Shown in pieces: positions 23,981 through 34,030 of a DNA stretch of 49,471 nucleotides. How positions within the stretch are numbered: the stretch's first letter is position 1; every line of letters starts with the position of its first letter. A model generated the notes under the pieces. That model made no database searches. It was not told the origin of the DNA and was given only the letters and a program-made list of their open reading frames with translations. The translations under genes were made by a program, and so were the position numbers. The stretch spans positions 1 to 49,471 of the forward strand of contig JAJEFE010000044.1 in the NCBI GenBank assembly GCA_022820625.1, read 5' to 3'. The DNA is from Gammaproteobacteria bacterium (GTDB lineage Bacteria; Pseudomonadota; Gammaproteobacteria; Steroidobacterales; Rariloculaceae).

Positions 23981-25027
23981 TCAACGCATGTGGAGTTCGA
24001 CCACGTCGGCGTCGGAGAGGGGGTGCTCGGGGCCGATTTGTTGGCCGTCGAAGACGCCGGTGCCCCAGGCGCGGGCGTATTTGAGTGAACCGGCGATGTC
24101 CTTGTGGACCAGGCGGGCAACGTCCATGACGGTGGCGCCGCGTCGTACCGTGAAGGGGCGGTCCATTTCCGGGGGGTGGCCGGGCGTCTTGGTGTACACG
24201 CGGACGATTTCCAGGCCCCGGAACAGGAATTCCCCGATGTCCTCCAGCCCCTGCCCGCTCACCGTCGACGCCGCCACTGCCGGGTAGTTGGCATCCAGCA
24301 GTTCCTGCAACACGGCCACCTCCTCAGGGTCTGGCGCGAGATCGATCTTGTTGACCACCAGCAACGTGGGAAGTCGAATCCTGAACGGGTCAAGCTCGTC
24401 ATCCGGCGCAGCAGCCAACCCGCCAGGCGCGACGGTTGCCTCGCGGATCAGCCCCGGCCAGTCTTCGATCAGGGAGATTCGTTTCTCGTCCAGGCGAACG
24501 CCGACAGCCTCCAGTTGATCGATGCACTCGGGGGCGGATATATCCGCCACCAGCAAAGCCGCGTCCGCCGGTTGCAGCGCGTTGACGAACCAGCCTTCCA
24601 TGTAGTCCTCGGAGATCGGCGGCAGGTCCACGAGCTGAAAGGAAACGTCCTGGTACGGGAGCATGCCGGGCATGGGTTCGTGCGTCGTGTAAGGATAGGG
24701 TCCGACATCGGCCCTGGACCCGGTGAGCTTGACGTGCAGGCTGGACTTGCCGGCGTTGGGCGGGCCGAGCAGCGCAACCTGCGCCGCGCCCTCCGGCCGC
24801 AGTGTGTGTACGGGCCCGGTGCGCGCCGCGCCCTTTTTCGGGCCGGCCAGTTCTTCGGTGAGTTGTTTGATGCGGCTCTTGATGTCCGCCTGCAGGTGCT
24901 CCGTGCCCTTGTGCTTGGGGATGGTGCGCAGCATGTCGCGCAGCCTGAGCAGCCTGTCCCGATCGTCGGAGGCTTCCCTGAAGGCTTGCTCGGCTTTCTT
25001 GTATTCTGGGCTGAGATTTGCAGGCAT
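23981..25027 (-). CDS. DRG/Obg-like GTPase with C-terminal TGS domain
   Basis: The protein has 348 residues. A helical N-terminal segment (about 1-60) precedes the G domain, with G1 GPPNAGKSS at 88-96, G2 around TTHEP, G3 DLPP at 134-137 in place of DxxG, and G4 NKID near 230. A TGS domain forms the end (about 275-347, from RVYTKTPG to DVVELHM). The layout resembles archaeal and eukaryotic DRG proteins, which bind ribosome-associated factors. The G3 glycine is a proline, which may slow hydrolysis. The neighbours give no clue. The start is ATG at 25025-25027. Confidence 0.82.
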   Translation of the reverse strand: MPANLSPEYKKAEQAFREASDDRDRLLRLRDMLRTIPKHKGTEHLQADIKSRIKQLTEELAGPKKGAARTGPVHTLRPEGAAQVALLGPPNAGKSSLHVKLTGSRADVGPYPYTTHEPMPGMLPYQDVSFQLVDLPPISEDYMEGWFVNALQPADAALLVADISAPECIDQLEAVGVRLDEKRISLIEDWPGLIREATVAPGGLAAAPDDELDPFRIRLPTLLVVNKIDLAPDPEEVAVLQELLDANYPAVAASTVSGQGLEDIGEFLFRGLEIVRVYTKTPGHPPEMDRPFTVRRGATVMDVARLVHKDIAGSLKYARAWGTGVFDGQQIGPEHPLSDADVVELHMR

Positions 25028-25134
25028 GGCGTTCCCTGACGCTGCGTATTATGCATCAGGGGCATGCGCCCACACTTGCCCATTACAACGATTCTGGTGT
25101 ATCAGACAGCTGACGCCACCACGCGAGCCCGGTA

Positions 25135-25920
25135 TTGAGCATTCACCCCACGGCCATCGTCCCGGACGACGCATTGATCTCGCCCGAGGCGGAAATCGGT
25201 CCATTCAGTGTCGTCGCGGGCAAGGTGGAGATCGGCGCTCATACAGTCGTGGAGTCCCACGTGCGCCTGGGCAGCCCCTACGGCGAAGTGATCATCGGCG
25301 AGCACAACCACATCCAGAGCGGCTCGGTGGTAGGCGGCCCCCCGCAGCACAGGGACTATCGGGACGACTGCGGCCGCCTGGTGATCGGCCATCACAACAG
25401 GATCGGCGAAGGCGCAACACTCAACCTCGGCAGCAAGTCCGGCGGGGGCGTGACGACAGTGGGCGACCGCGTCTTCCTCATGGCCAGTACCCATGTCGGC
25501 CATGACTGCCGTCTCGCCCACGACGTCGTGCTGACCAATCTGTCCCACCTGGGGGGTCATGTCGAAGTGCAGCGCAACGCCGTAATCGCGGGCATGGTTG
25601 CCGTGACCCAGCACGTGCGAATCGGCGAATTCGCCTTCGTGGCGGCGCGGTCCGGCGTCAACAAGGACATCCTGCCCTACACGGTGGCGGAGGGGCGCTG
25701 GGCGACGTCGAGGGCCGTCAACAGGGTGGGGCTGCAGCGAGCAGGGATCCCCGCTGCAGCGTTGCGCAACATCCGCCGGGCAATCAAACGCCTTCTGACC
25801 ACCTCGCTGACTGTTGAAGACGCCTTGAAGGCCATCGACGAGGAATGCGAGGCGGATGACTGGATCCGGCGGCTGTCGGAGTTTGCCGCCAGCTCGCGGC
25901 GGGGGCTGGCGCGGGCATGA
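25135..25920 (+). CDS. lpxA: LpxA-family acyl-ACP UDP-sugar acyltransferase
   Basis: This 261-residue left-handed beta-helix protein is built of hexapeptide repeats, followed by a helical C-terminal domain, as in LpxA (262 in E. coli). The catalytic His123 sits in STHVGHDC, matching His125 of E. coli LpxA. It moves a 3-hydroxyacyl chain onto a UDP-sugar to begin lipid A. The start is TTG at 25135-25137. It overlaps a GnnA-like dehydrogenase gene by four bases (ATGA), so the substrate may be UDP-GlcNAc3N rather than UDP-GlcNAc, giving amide-linked chains. It stands outside the usual lpxD-fabZ-lpxA-lpxB cluster and could be a second copy. Confidence 0.82.
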   Translation: MSIHPTAIVPDDALISPEAEIGPFSVVAGKVEIGAHTVVESHVRLGSPYGEVIIGEHNHIQSGSVVGGPPQHRDYRDDCGRLVIGHHNRIGEGATLNLGSKSGGGVTTVGDRVFLMASTHVGHDCRLAHDVVLTNLSHLGGHVEVQRNAVIAGMVAVTQHVRIGEFAFVAARSGVNKDILPYTVAEGRWATSRAVNRVGLQRAGIPAAALRNIRRAIKRLLTTSLTVEDALKAIDEECEADDWIRRLSEFAASSRRGLARA

Positions 25921-26858
25921 CCACTCTGCGCGCGGCGGTCGTCGGTGTCGGTCACCTGGGACGGTTTCACGCCCAGAAGTATGCGGCCCTGGACGACGTG
26001 GAGTTGGTCGCGGTGTGCGATGTCGATCATGCCCGTGCCCTGGAAGTCGCGGCCGTTCACGACACCAGGCCGGTATTCGATCATCGCGAGCTGGCGGACC
26101 GCGTCGATGCGGTCACCATCGCCGCGGACACTTCGGCCCATTTCGAGCTGGCCCGATTCTTTCTCGAGCATGGCGTCCACGTCCTGGTGGAAAAACCGAT
26201 GACCGCCACCAGCGAGGAGGGCCGGGAATTGACGCGGATCGCCGAACGCAACGACCTGCGGCTGCAGGTCGGCCACGTGGAACGCTTCAATCCCGCGCTG
26301 CTCTCGGCCCGGGAGCGGTTGTCATCGGTTCAGTTCATCGAGTGCCACAGGCTGGCGCCCTTCAAGGACCGCGGGGCGGACGTCAACGTGGTTCTGGACC
26401 TGATGATTCACGACCTGGACCTGATCCTGTCGCTCCTCGGAAACAAGCCGGTGCGCATCTCCGCGGTAGGCATACCCGTGCTGACCGAAACGCCGGACAT
26501 AGCCAACGCTCGCATCGAGTTCGACACCGGCGCCATCGCAAACGTTACCGCGTCACGGGTTTCCACCACGGCGCAACGCAAGTTTCGCGTGTTCCACGAG
26601 GGCCACTACCTGTCCATCGACTTCGGCGAGGGCGAGGTCCAGTTGGTCAGCCGTACCGAGTCGGATGAAGGGCCGGCGCTCCGGGAAGAGCGCTGGAGCC
26701 TCGCGAAGGGCGACGCGCTGCTGGCGGAAGTGGAGTCATTCTGCAATGCCATTCGCACTCGTTCGCCCTGCGAGGTGTCCGGCCACGACGGCGTATTGGC
26801 ATTGGAGGTCGCCGAGCGCATCATCGCCGACATCGAGGCCCGCTCCATGCGGAGCTGA
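25917..26858 (+). CDS. Gfo/Idh/MocA oxidoreductase, GnnA-like
   Basis: This 313-residue enzyme has an N-terminal Rossmann domain (AVVGVGHLGRFHAQKY at about 6-21), EKPMTA with the conserved Lys, and a C-terminal alpha/beta substrate domain with DLMIHDLDLILSL. GnnA of Acidithiobacillus, of the same type, oxidises UDP-GlcNAc at C3 so that the transaminase GnnB can make UDP-GlcNAc3N, the amide-type substrate for LpxA. The overlap with an LpxA-type gene supports this reading. GnnB is not in the window. A different sugar dehydrogenase role remains possible. Confidence 0.75.
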   Translation: MTTLRAAVVGVGHLGRFHAQKYAALDDVELVAVCDVDHARALEVAAVHDTRPVFDHRELADRVDAVTIAADTSAHFELARFFLEHGVHVLVEKPMTATSEEGRELTRIAERNDLRLQVGHVERFNPALLSARERLSSVQFIECHRLAPFKDRGADVNVVLDLMIHDLDLILSLLGNKPVRISAVGIPVLTETPDIANARIEFDTGAIANVTASRVSTTAQRKFRVFHEGHYLSIDFGEGEVQLVSRTESDEGPALREERWSLAKGDALLAEVESFCNAIRTRSPCEVSGHDGVLALEVAERIIADIEARSMRS

Positions 26859-26866
26859 TTGGCGGC

Positions 26867-28272
<1,406 letters not shown>

Positions 28273-28273
<1 letters not shown>

Positions 28274-29346
28274 CAGCCGGACCCTTCCCAAGCGGCCACT
28301 ACCGGCAGCCGCATCTGAAACACCGTTGCGCCCGGAACGCTTTCGAATTCCACGAGCCCCCCATTGCGGCTCACCAAGTCCTGAGCGATGGTAAGGCCGA
28401 GGCCGCTGCCGGAGGCCCGTCCGGTAATCAGGGGAAAAAATATGGTGCCCCGTAACTCCTCCGGAATGCCCGGCCCGGAATCTTCCACTTCGGCCGACAA
28501 GACCGTACGGTAGCGCTTGCCACCCAGGGAAAAATTACTCAGCGCACGGGTTCTGAAGATGAGTCTGCCCTCCTCGCCGACGGCCTGCAGCGCATTCCTG
28601 GCCAGGTTCAGGAACGCCTGAATGAGTTGATCCCTGTCCGCGACAGTGGGCGGCAGGCTCGGATCGTAGTCCCTGAGGAGTTTCACGCCGGAGGGCTTCT
28701 CCGCTTCAATGAGCCTTGCGACATGTTCGGTGACCTCGTGCAGACTGATGGACGATGGCTTCGGCCGCCTTCCGGCCTTGAGAATCGTATCCACCAGGGA
28801 TGCCAATCGATCCGCTTCGTCAATTATGACATCGGTATAGACCTGCAGCCGGCTGTCGGGGAGTTGGCGGGCGAGCAGTTGCGCGGCTCCCCTCAACCCG
28901 CCCAACGGGTTTCTGACTTCGTGCGCCAACTGCTGAATGATGCGCCGGCTGGCGTTGCGCTGCGCGATCAGTTCGGCATCGCGGCGCACTTGCCGATCAA
29001 GCGCGGTGTCCACCAGTTCCAGTACCAGGCTGCCTGCCTGGCCGTCCATCGGCGCCGCGCGACTGTCCAGGCGCATCGACCGCCCGCCGACCCGCACGGC
29101 AAGCTCCCTGGCGCCGCAGGTCGCCCCCGTGGCGACCGCCCTGCGGCAAAGGCCAATGAGATCCTCCGGCGGATCGAAGAAACTGTCCAGCGGCCGCCCG
29201 GCCGCCAATCGGCGACTGACACTCAGCAGGTGCTCAGCCGCCGAGTTGAGCCTTGAGACGATCAGCTCCCCATCGACAACGACCACGGCCGTGGTCAGCC
29301 CCTGGAGAACGCGGTCGGCGTCCGGAGTTCTGGGCGCCCCCTTCAA
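28273..29346 (-). CDS. glnL: NtrB, nitrogen regulation sensor kinase
   Basis: This 357-residue cytoplasmic kinase has an N-terminal PAS domain (about 10-115), a HisKA domain with phospho-acceptor His142 (QQLAHEVRNPLGG), and an HATPase domain (NLARNALQAVGEE; GSGLGLTIAQDLV). It phosphorylates NtrC, under PII protein control, when glutamine is low. The start is TTG at 29344-29346, 12 bases after the DUF4124 gene stops. The ntrC ATG overlaps its TGA, so the two are co-translated. Confidence 0.94.
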
Positions 29347-29358
29347 GGTCCAACCGCC

Positions 29359-29901
29359 TTACCGGACTCTGCCGGGATTCCGGGGGTAGTGGATGCTGGT
29401 CTGCTGAACGAAAAAGGTCACCGGCGCGCTTCGCAGGAGTTCCCTGTCGGCTTCGTCCAGAACCACCGCCTGAACGGTATGTTCGCCCCGGGGAACATCC
29501 TCGATCGCGAATCCCGTCGTGTGAATCCCGAACTCCGCAAGCGCTCCATCCAGGTACAGCGCCAGACTATGGCGGGGCTGCAGATCGGGTGAGATACCGA
29601 TGGCGATCTCGACCCTTCCGGCCGTCCCCCAAAGGGTTTCCCGGGAAGCCGGCTCGAGCACGGCAAGCGTCTCGTAGGCCGCGACGGCAGGCGTCTGAGG
29701 TTCCATCGCCCGCTGTGGCCCTCGCGGCGAGGAAGGCCCGGTATCAACGGATGGCACGCCTGTGGACAATTCGATCAGCACCGCCCCGGGGCCGGGACGG
29801 TCGGAGTAGTTCACCTGGCCGTTTTCGTCCACCCAGCGATACACGGGCACCGCCTGAGCCGCGGACCCCAAAAGCCAAACCGCAATCAGCCACTTGTTCA
29901 T
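29359..29901 (-). CDS. DUF4124-domain periplasmic protein
   Basis: The 180-residue protein starts at ATG 29899-29901. The signal peptide (MNKWLIAVWLLGSAAQA) is followed at once by the DUF4124 motif YRWVDENGQVNYSDRPGPGA. The rest includes a beta-rich domain (LYLDGALAEFGI; GEHTVQAVVLDEADREL) that looks immunoglobulin-like. It lies between glnA and ntrB, where gammaproteobacteria often keep such a gene. The function is unknown. An upstream ATG at 29970 would push the signal peptide inside the protein and is rejected. Confidence 0.85.
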   Translation of the reverse strand: MNKWLIAVWLLGSAAQAVPVYRWVDENGQVNYSDRPGPGAVLIELSTGVPSVDTGPSSPRGPQRAMEPQTPAVAAYETLAVLEPASRETLWGTAGRVEIAIGISPDLQPRHSLALYLDGALAEFGIHTTGFAIEDVPRGEHTVQAVVLDEADRELLRSAPVTFFVQQTSIHYPRNPGRVR

Positions 29902-29992
29902 GCCCCGCCAATCCTTGCTCCCGGCGCTGTCGGCAGACTTTTTCGGACGAAGGCCCCGGCAGCGCTTCAACTACGGGATGCCAGGGCGTACG

Positions 29993-30019
29993 GCAGCGGG
30001 GCTCGTCGAGCCCCGCTGC
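29993..30019. terminator. Strong hairpin downstream of glnA
   Basis: A perfect 12-base-pair stem (29993-30004 with 30008-30019) with a GTC loop lies about 35 bases past the glnA stop on its strand. No T-run follows. It may end or attenuate the glnA transcript before the DUF4124-ntrBC genes, giving high glnA and low ntrBC levels. Confidence 0.55.
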
Positions 30020-30053
30020 ACGTCTCCGTCAGACAGCGCCTGACCCGATCGGA

Positions 30054-31460
30054 TCAGAGGCTGTAGTACAACTGGAATTCCACCGGGTGCGTGGACTTCC
30101 GCAGCAAGGTCAGTTCCTGCTCCTTCAACTCGAGGTAGCCGTCAATCAGGTCATCACTGAAGACGTCGCCCACCTTGAGAAACGCCCGGTCGTTATCCAG
30201 TTCCTCCAGCGCCTGGTCCAGCGAGAAGCAGACGGTGGGAATCTGGCTTTCCTCCTCAGGCGCCAGGTCGTACAGGTCCTTGTCGACCGGGGGTCCCGGA
30301 TCGATCTTGTTGGTGATCCCGTCGAGGCCCGCCATCAGCATCGCGGCGAACTGGAAGTACGGATTGCCGCAACTGTCGGGGAAGCGCACTTCGACCCTGG
30401 CCGCCTTCGGATTGGCCACGTAGGGGATGCGGACGGCGGCGGAGCGGTTGCGCGCCGAATAGGCCAGCAGCGTCGGCGCCTCGAATCCCTTGACCAGCCG
30501 CTTGTAACTGTTGGTCGAGGCGTTGGTGAACGCGTTGAGCGCCCGCGCATGCTTGATGATGCCGCCGATGTAGTGGAAGGCCATTTCGGAAAGACCCCCG
30601 TAGCCGTCGCCGGTGAACAGGTTCTCGCCATTCTTCACCAACGACTGGTGAACGTGGGCGCCGTTGCCGTTGTCGTCCACCAGAGGCTTGGGCATGAAGG
30701 TTGCGGTCTTGCCGTAGCTGTGAGCCACGTTCATGAGCGTGTACTTGAGAATCTGCACCGCGTCGGCCTTGTTGACAAGGGAGTCGAACCTGACGCCGAT
30801 CTCGCCCTGGCCGCCCGTGGCCACCTCGTGATGATGGACCTCGGTCACCAGCCCCATCTCCTCCAGCGCCAGACAGATCGCGGAACGTATGTCGTGCAGC
30901 GAGTCCACAGGCGGGACCGGGAAGTAGCCGCCCTTGACGCCCGGGCGATGGCCCATATTCCCCTCCTCGTACTCCGTGGCGGAACTCCAATGAGCCTCGA
31001 TGGATTCGATCGCGTAGAACGAGCCGCGCATGTCCACGTTCCAGCGAACATCGTCAAAGATGAAGAACTCGTTCTCCGGCCCGAAATAGGCCTGGTCGGC
31101 GATCCCGGTGGAACGCATGTAGGCTTCGGCCCGCTTGGCCAGCGACCGCGGGCACCGGACGTAACCCTGCATGGTCATGGGCTCGACGACGTCGCAGCGC
31201 AGATTGAGGGTCGTTTCCTCGGCGAAAATATCCAGCACGGCCGTGGGCGGGTCCGGCATCAGGATCATGTCCGACTCGTTGATGCCCTTCCATCCGGCGA
31301 CGGACGAACCGTCGAACATCTTGCCGTCCTCGAGGAACGACTCGTCGACGACATGACTGGGAACCGTCACATGCTGTTCCTTGCCGCGTGTATCGGTAAA
31401 ACGTAAATCGACGAACTTGACGTTCTTTTCCTTGATCAGATTGAGAATGTCCGCAGACAT
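30054..31460 (-). CDS. glnA: Glutamine synthetase type I
   Basis: This 468-residue enzyme (E. coli 469) makes glutamine from glutamate, ammonia and ATP as a dodecamer. Active-site signatures are [17 protein letters not shown], the glutamate-binding NGAHVHQS region, and the ATP site [18 protein letters not shown]. Tyr397 in DLYDL is the adenylylation site, so GlnE control is expected. The ATG at 31458-31460 has GGAGG seven bases upstream. A sigma-54 promoter and NtrC-like sites lie upstream. The gene is divergent from the glycyl-tRNA synthetase and is followed by the DUF4124-ntrBC genes. Confidence 0.97.
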   Translation of the reverse strand: MSADILNLIKEKNVKFVDLRFTDTRGKEQHVTVPSHVVDESFLEDGKMFDGSSVAGWKGINESDMILMPDPPTAVLDIFAEETTLNLRCDVVEPMTMQGYVRCPRSLAKRAEAYMRSTGIADQAYFGPENEFFIFDDVRWNVDMRGSFYAIESIEAHWSSATEYEEGNMGHRPGVKGGYFPVPPVDSLHDIRSAICLALEEMGLVTEVHHHEVATGGQGEIGVRFDSLVNKADAVQILKYTLMNVAHSYGKTATFMPKPLVDDNGNGAHVHQSLVKNGENLFTGDGYGGLSEMAFHYIGGIIKHARALNAFTNASTNSYKRLVKGFEAPTLLAYSARNRSAAVRIPYVANPKAARVEVRFPDSCGNPYFQFAAMLMAGLDGITNKIDPGPPVDKDLYDLAPEEESQIPTVCFSLDQALEELDNDRAFLKVGDVFSDDLIDGYLELKEQELTLLRKSTHPVEFQLYYSL

Positions 31461-31564
31461 GATTTTCCTCCGTTATTCCGTGTCCACTAGCCGGTTATTC
31501 ACACAAGAACAACCCCGGCGCAAGACGCCGCGCGGTTATCCCGGTCTCCAGCGCTTGATCAGAT

Positions 31565-31579
31565 GCAGGTTTCGTGCCA
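31565..31579 (-). promoter_or_regulatory. Sigma-54 promoter of glnA
   Basis: On the minus strand this reads TGGCACGAAACCTGC, against the consensus TGGCACG-N4-TTGC. The invariant GG and GC are spaced correctly. The -12 element is about 105 bases from the glnA ATG. The 31461-31881 gap holds this, the two NtrC-like sites, and no gene I can support. Confidence 0.8.
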
Positions 31580-31747
31580 AACGCTGGCGGGCCGGTATAT
31601 TCGTCCCGACACCACCCCGCGGCAGCACCCCGGCGAACCGCGCCTTAACCAGCAACGCCCGCGAATCCACCGGTTCGAACACGGTAGCGTTCGATCGGCG
31701 CATTCAACGGGCATGCGGGCCAGAACGGTGCGCGCGCTTCCTAATAA

Positions 31748-31764
31748 TGCCCTATTTTGGTGCG
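31748..31764. promoter_or_regulatory. NtrC-binding site (distal)
   Basis: TGCCCTATTTTGGTGCG, against the NtrC consensus TGCACY-N5-GGTGCA; most symmetric positions agree. It lies about 170 bases upstream of the glnA sigma-54 promoter, a usual enhancer distance. Confidence 0.6.
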
Positions 31765-31777
31765 TATAGGGAACAAT

Positions 31778-31793
31778 CGCACAGATATGCGCA
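31778..31793. promoter_or_regulatory. Second, weaker NtrC-like site
   Basis: The minus strand reads TGCGCATATCTGTGCG, a degenerate NtrC site with one base less in the spacer. Its centre is about 30 bases from that of the stronger site, close to the spacing of the paired NtrC sites at E. coli glnA. Confidence 0.4.
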
Positions 31794-31881
31794 TCCCCGC
31801 TCCATGATCGACTCGCTATACTTGCGCGCCTCGCCAGGGATTGCGCGCCTCACCGGGCGTCGCCGCAATGGGAGAACGATG

Positions 31882-33438
31882 ATGGTTTCGATGGACAAGC
31901 TGGTTTCGCTCGCCAAGCGTCGCGGATTCATATTCCCTTCCAGCGAGATATACGGCGGGCTCAATGGCTGCTGGGACTACGGACCGCTCGGCGTGGAACT
32001 GAAGCGCAATGTCAAGGACGCCTGGTGGGAAGACATGGTGAGCCGCCACGACAATACGATGCCTGCCGACGGCGCCCCCGCTGCCTTCGACATGGTGGGT
32101 CTGGACTGCTCGATCCTCATGAATCCCAGGGTTTGGGAAGCCAGCGGACATGTGGGCGGTTTCAACGACCCAATGGTCGACTGCCGGGAAACGAAGAGCC
32201 GCTTTCGCGCCGACCAGCTTGCGGTCTTCGCCATCGTACCGGACGGCGACGACGATCCCGGCGCCACAGACACCGGGCCGCTTTTTTCTGTGCCCGGCGA
32301 GTCCGGCGCTGTTTCGGAGGCCGAACTGGCCGCGGCACACGGCAAGCGCTTCAGGCGCCTGGTCAGAAACCGCCGCGGGTACCGCCTGGCGGCCGTCCCG
32401 GGCGCGCTGGAGGACGAGGAGCTGCGAAGCAGGACCTATGCGCCGGGCGCTTCCGAACCCGGCACCCTGACGCCGCCCCGGACATTCAACCTGATGTTCG
32501 AGACCCATGTGGGTGCCTTGCGGGACGCTTCCAGCGTTGCCTACCTGCGGCCGGAGACAGCCCAGGGAATATTCGTCAACTTCAAGGCAGTCTGCGACAC
32601 GTCGCGAGTACGGATTCCATTCGGCATCGGGCAGATCGGCAAGGCATTCCGCAACGAAATCAATCCGCGCAATTTCACGTTCAGAAGCCGCGAATTCGAG
32701 CAGATGGAGATTGAGTTCTTCTGTGCGGCGGAGCACGCGGGCGCCTGGTACCGGTACTGGCGGGACCGCCGGTTCCGGTGGTACGTGGACCTTGGACTGG
32801 ACCGGGCCAAACTCACGTTACGCGAGCACGATACCGACGAACTGGCCCACTACGCCGCGGCCTGCGCGGATGTCGAATACGAGTTTCCCTTCGGCGCCAG
32901 CGAACTGGAAGGCATCGCCAACCGCACCGACTTCGACCTGGGCCGGCACATGAACGCCAGCGGCAAGGATCTTCGTTATTTCGACGTCCAGCAGGAGGAC
33001 CGCGATCGGCGGCATTATCTGCCGCACGTCATCGAGCCTTCCGCAGGCGCCGACCGGGCCGCGCTCGCATTTCTGTGCGACGCTTACGACGAGGATCGGG
33101 TCAGTGGCGATAAACGCACGGTTCTCCGGCTCCATCCGCGCCTTGCCCCCGTGAAGGCGGCGGTATTTCCCTTGATCAGAAAGGCGGGGATGCCGGAACG
33201 GGCGCTTGCGTTGTACCGGGCGTTACGCTCGAAACTGAACGCCGTCTACGACGAGAAAGGCGCCATCGGCCGGCGCTACCGCCGCCAGGATGAAGCCGGC
33301 ACTCCATTCTGCGTCACCGTGGACGGCACAACCCTGGACGACGATACCGTCACCGTGCGCGAGCGCGACAGCTGCGAACAGGTGCGTATCCCCGGCCCGG
33401 AAATCGTCAACTACATCGCCGAGCGTATCGAAGCTTAA
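31882..33438 (+). CDS. glyQS: Glycyl-tRNA synthetase, single-chain (alpha2) type
   Basis: This 518-residue class II synthetase attaches glycine to tRNA-Gly. It begins at the aminoacylation domain (LAKRRGFIFPSSEIYGG), then YLRPETAQGIFVNFK, class II motif 2 (FRNEINPRNFTFRSREFEQ), and ends with an anticodon-binding domain (LAPVKAAVFPLIRK). This is the homodimeric form of eukaryotes, archaea and some bacteria; gammaproteobacteria normally have glyQ plus glyS. I chose ATG 31882, seven bases after GGAG; ATG 31879 is in frame too. gmhB and plsC follow in order, exactly as behind glyQS in Pseudomonas, so one enzyme has replaced the other in place. Confidence 0.93.
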   Translation: MVSMDKLVSLAKRRGFIFPSSEIYGGLNGCWDYGPLGVELKRNVKDAWWEDMVSRHDNTMPADGAPAAFDMVGLDCSILMNPRVWEASGHVGGFNDPMVDCRETKSRFRADQLAVFAIVPDGDDDPGATDTGPLFSVPGESGAVSEAELAAAHGKRFRRLVRNRRGYRLAAVPGALEDEELRSRTYAPGASEPGTLTPPRTFNLMFETHVGALRDASSVAYLRPETAQGIFVNFKAVCDTSRVRIPFGIGQIGKAFRNEINPRNFTFRSREFEQMEIEFFCAAEHAGAWYRYWRDRRFRWYVDLGLDRAKLTLREHDTDELAHYAAACADVEYEFPFGASELEGIANRTDFDLGRHMNASGKDLRYFDVQQEDRDRRHYLPHVIEPSAGADRAALAFLCDAYDEDRVSGDKRTVLRLHPRLAPVKAAVFPLIRKAGMPERALALYRALRSKLNAVYDEKGAIGRRYRRQDEAGTPFCVTVDGTTLDDDTVTVRERDSCEQVRIPGPEIVNYIAERIEA

Positions 33439-33460
33439 GGTCGGCGGGCGGACAGGTACG

Positions 33461-34030
33461 GTGACTCAAACGACCAAGCCGGGCTCCAGGGGATGCGTCA
33501 TCCTCGATCGCGACGGCGTGATCAATCACGATTCCCCCCAATACATACGAACGCCGGAGCAATGGAAACCCATCGACGGCAGCCTTGAGGCCATTGCCGC
33601 ACTGTGCGCCGCCGGGTTCGCTCCCGTCGTAGTCAGCAACCAGTCCGGCGTCGGCCGAGGACTGCTGTCGTCGCGCGTGCTGGAACGGATTCAGACCAAA
33701 ATGTCCAGCGCAGTTGCTGCAGCCGGCGGCCTGTTGGCGGGAATCTACCACTGCCCGCACACGCCGGACGCAGGTTGCGGCTGCCGCAAGCCGGCTGCCG
33801 GGATGGTTCGCCGAATGGAGCGCGAGCTGGGGTATTCCGCGCGCGGGGCCCCGTTGATCGGCGACAAGCTTTCCGATATTGAGCTTGCCCGAAACGTCGG
33901 CTCGCGACCCATCCTGGTTCGTACGGGCTACGGCACAAGTACGCTGGCCGAGCTGACCGAATCGCATCTGGACGTCTTCGCGGACCTCGCGCAGGCCGCA
34001 GCGGCATTGATCCGGGAAGATTCGCCATGA
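33461..34030 (+). CDS. gmhB: GmhB, heptose 1,7-bisphosphate phosphatase
   Basis: This 189-residue HAD-superfamily phosphatase removes the C7 phosphate from D-glycero-manno-heptose 1,7-bisphosphate in the LPS inner-core pathway. The nucleophile and acid are Asp16 and Asp18 in LDRDGVIN; SNQSGVGRG is motif II, and GDKLSDIE holds the magnesium-binding Asp. The zinc loop CPHTPDAGCGCRKP is diagnostic of GmhB. The start is GTG at 33461-33463, after GGACAGG. It overlaps plsC by four bases (ATGA). Confidence 0.93.
   Translation: MTQTTKPGSRGCVILDRDGVINHDSPQYIRTPEQWKPIDGSLEAIAALCAAGFAPVVVSNQSGVGRGLLSSRVLERIQTKMSSAVAAAGGLLAGIYHCPHTPDAGCGCRKPAAGMVRRMERELGYSARGAPLIGDKLSDIELARNVGSRPILVRTGYGTSTLAELTESHLDVFADLAQAAAALIREDSP

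Noticed and set aside
23812..24287. Plus-strand frames across the 147-base palindrome as genes
   Set aside because: They arise from the inverted repeat and the antisense of the GTPase gene; no start site or family support.
26268..26285. CCACGTGGAACG inside the GnnA-like gene as a third parS site
   Set aside because: The left half is GGCCACGTGG rather than TTCCACGTGG, so the palindrome is broken; it encodes ordinary family residues.
31381..31881. An N-terminal extension of the glycyl-tRNA synthetase
   Set aside because: The extra 167 residues overlap the glnA promoter region and are not protein-like; a ribosome site precedes the inner ATG.
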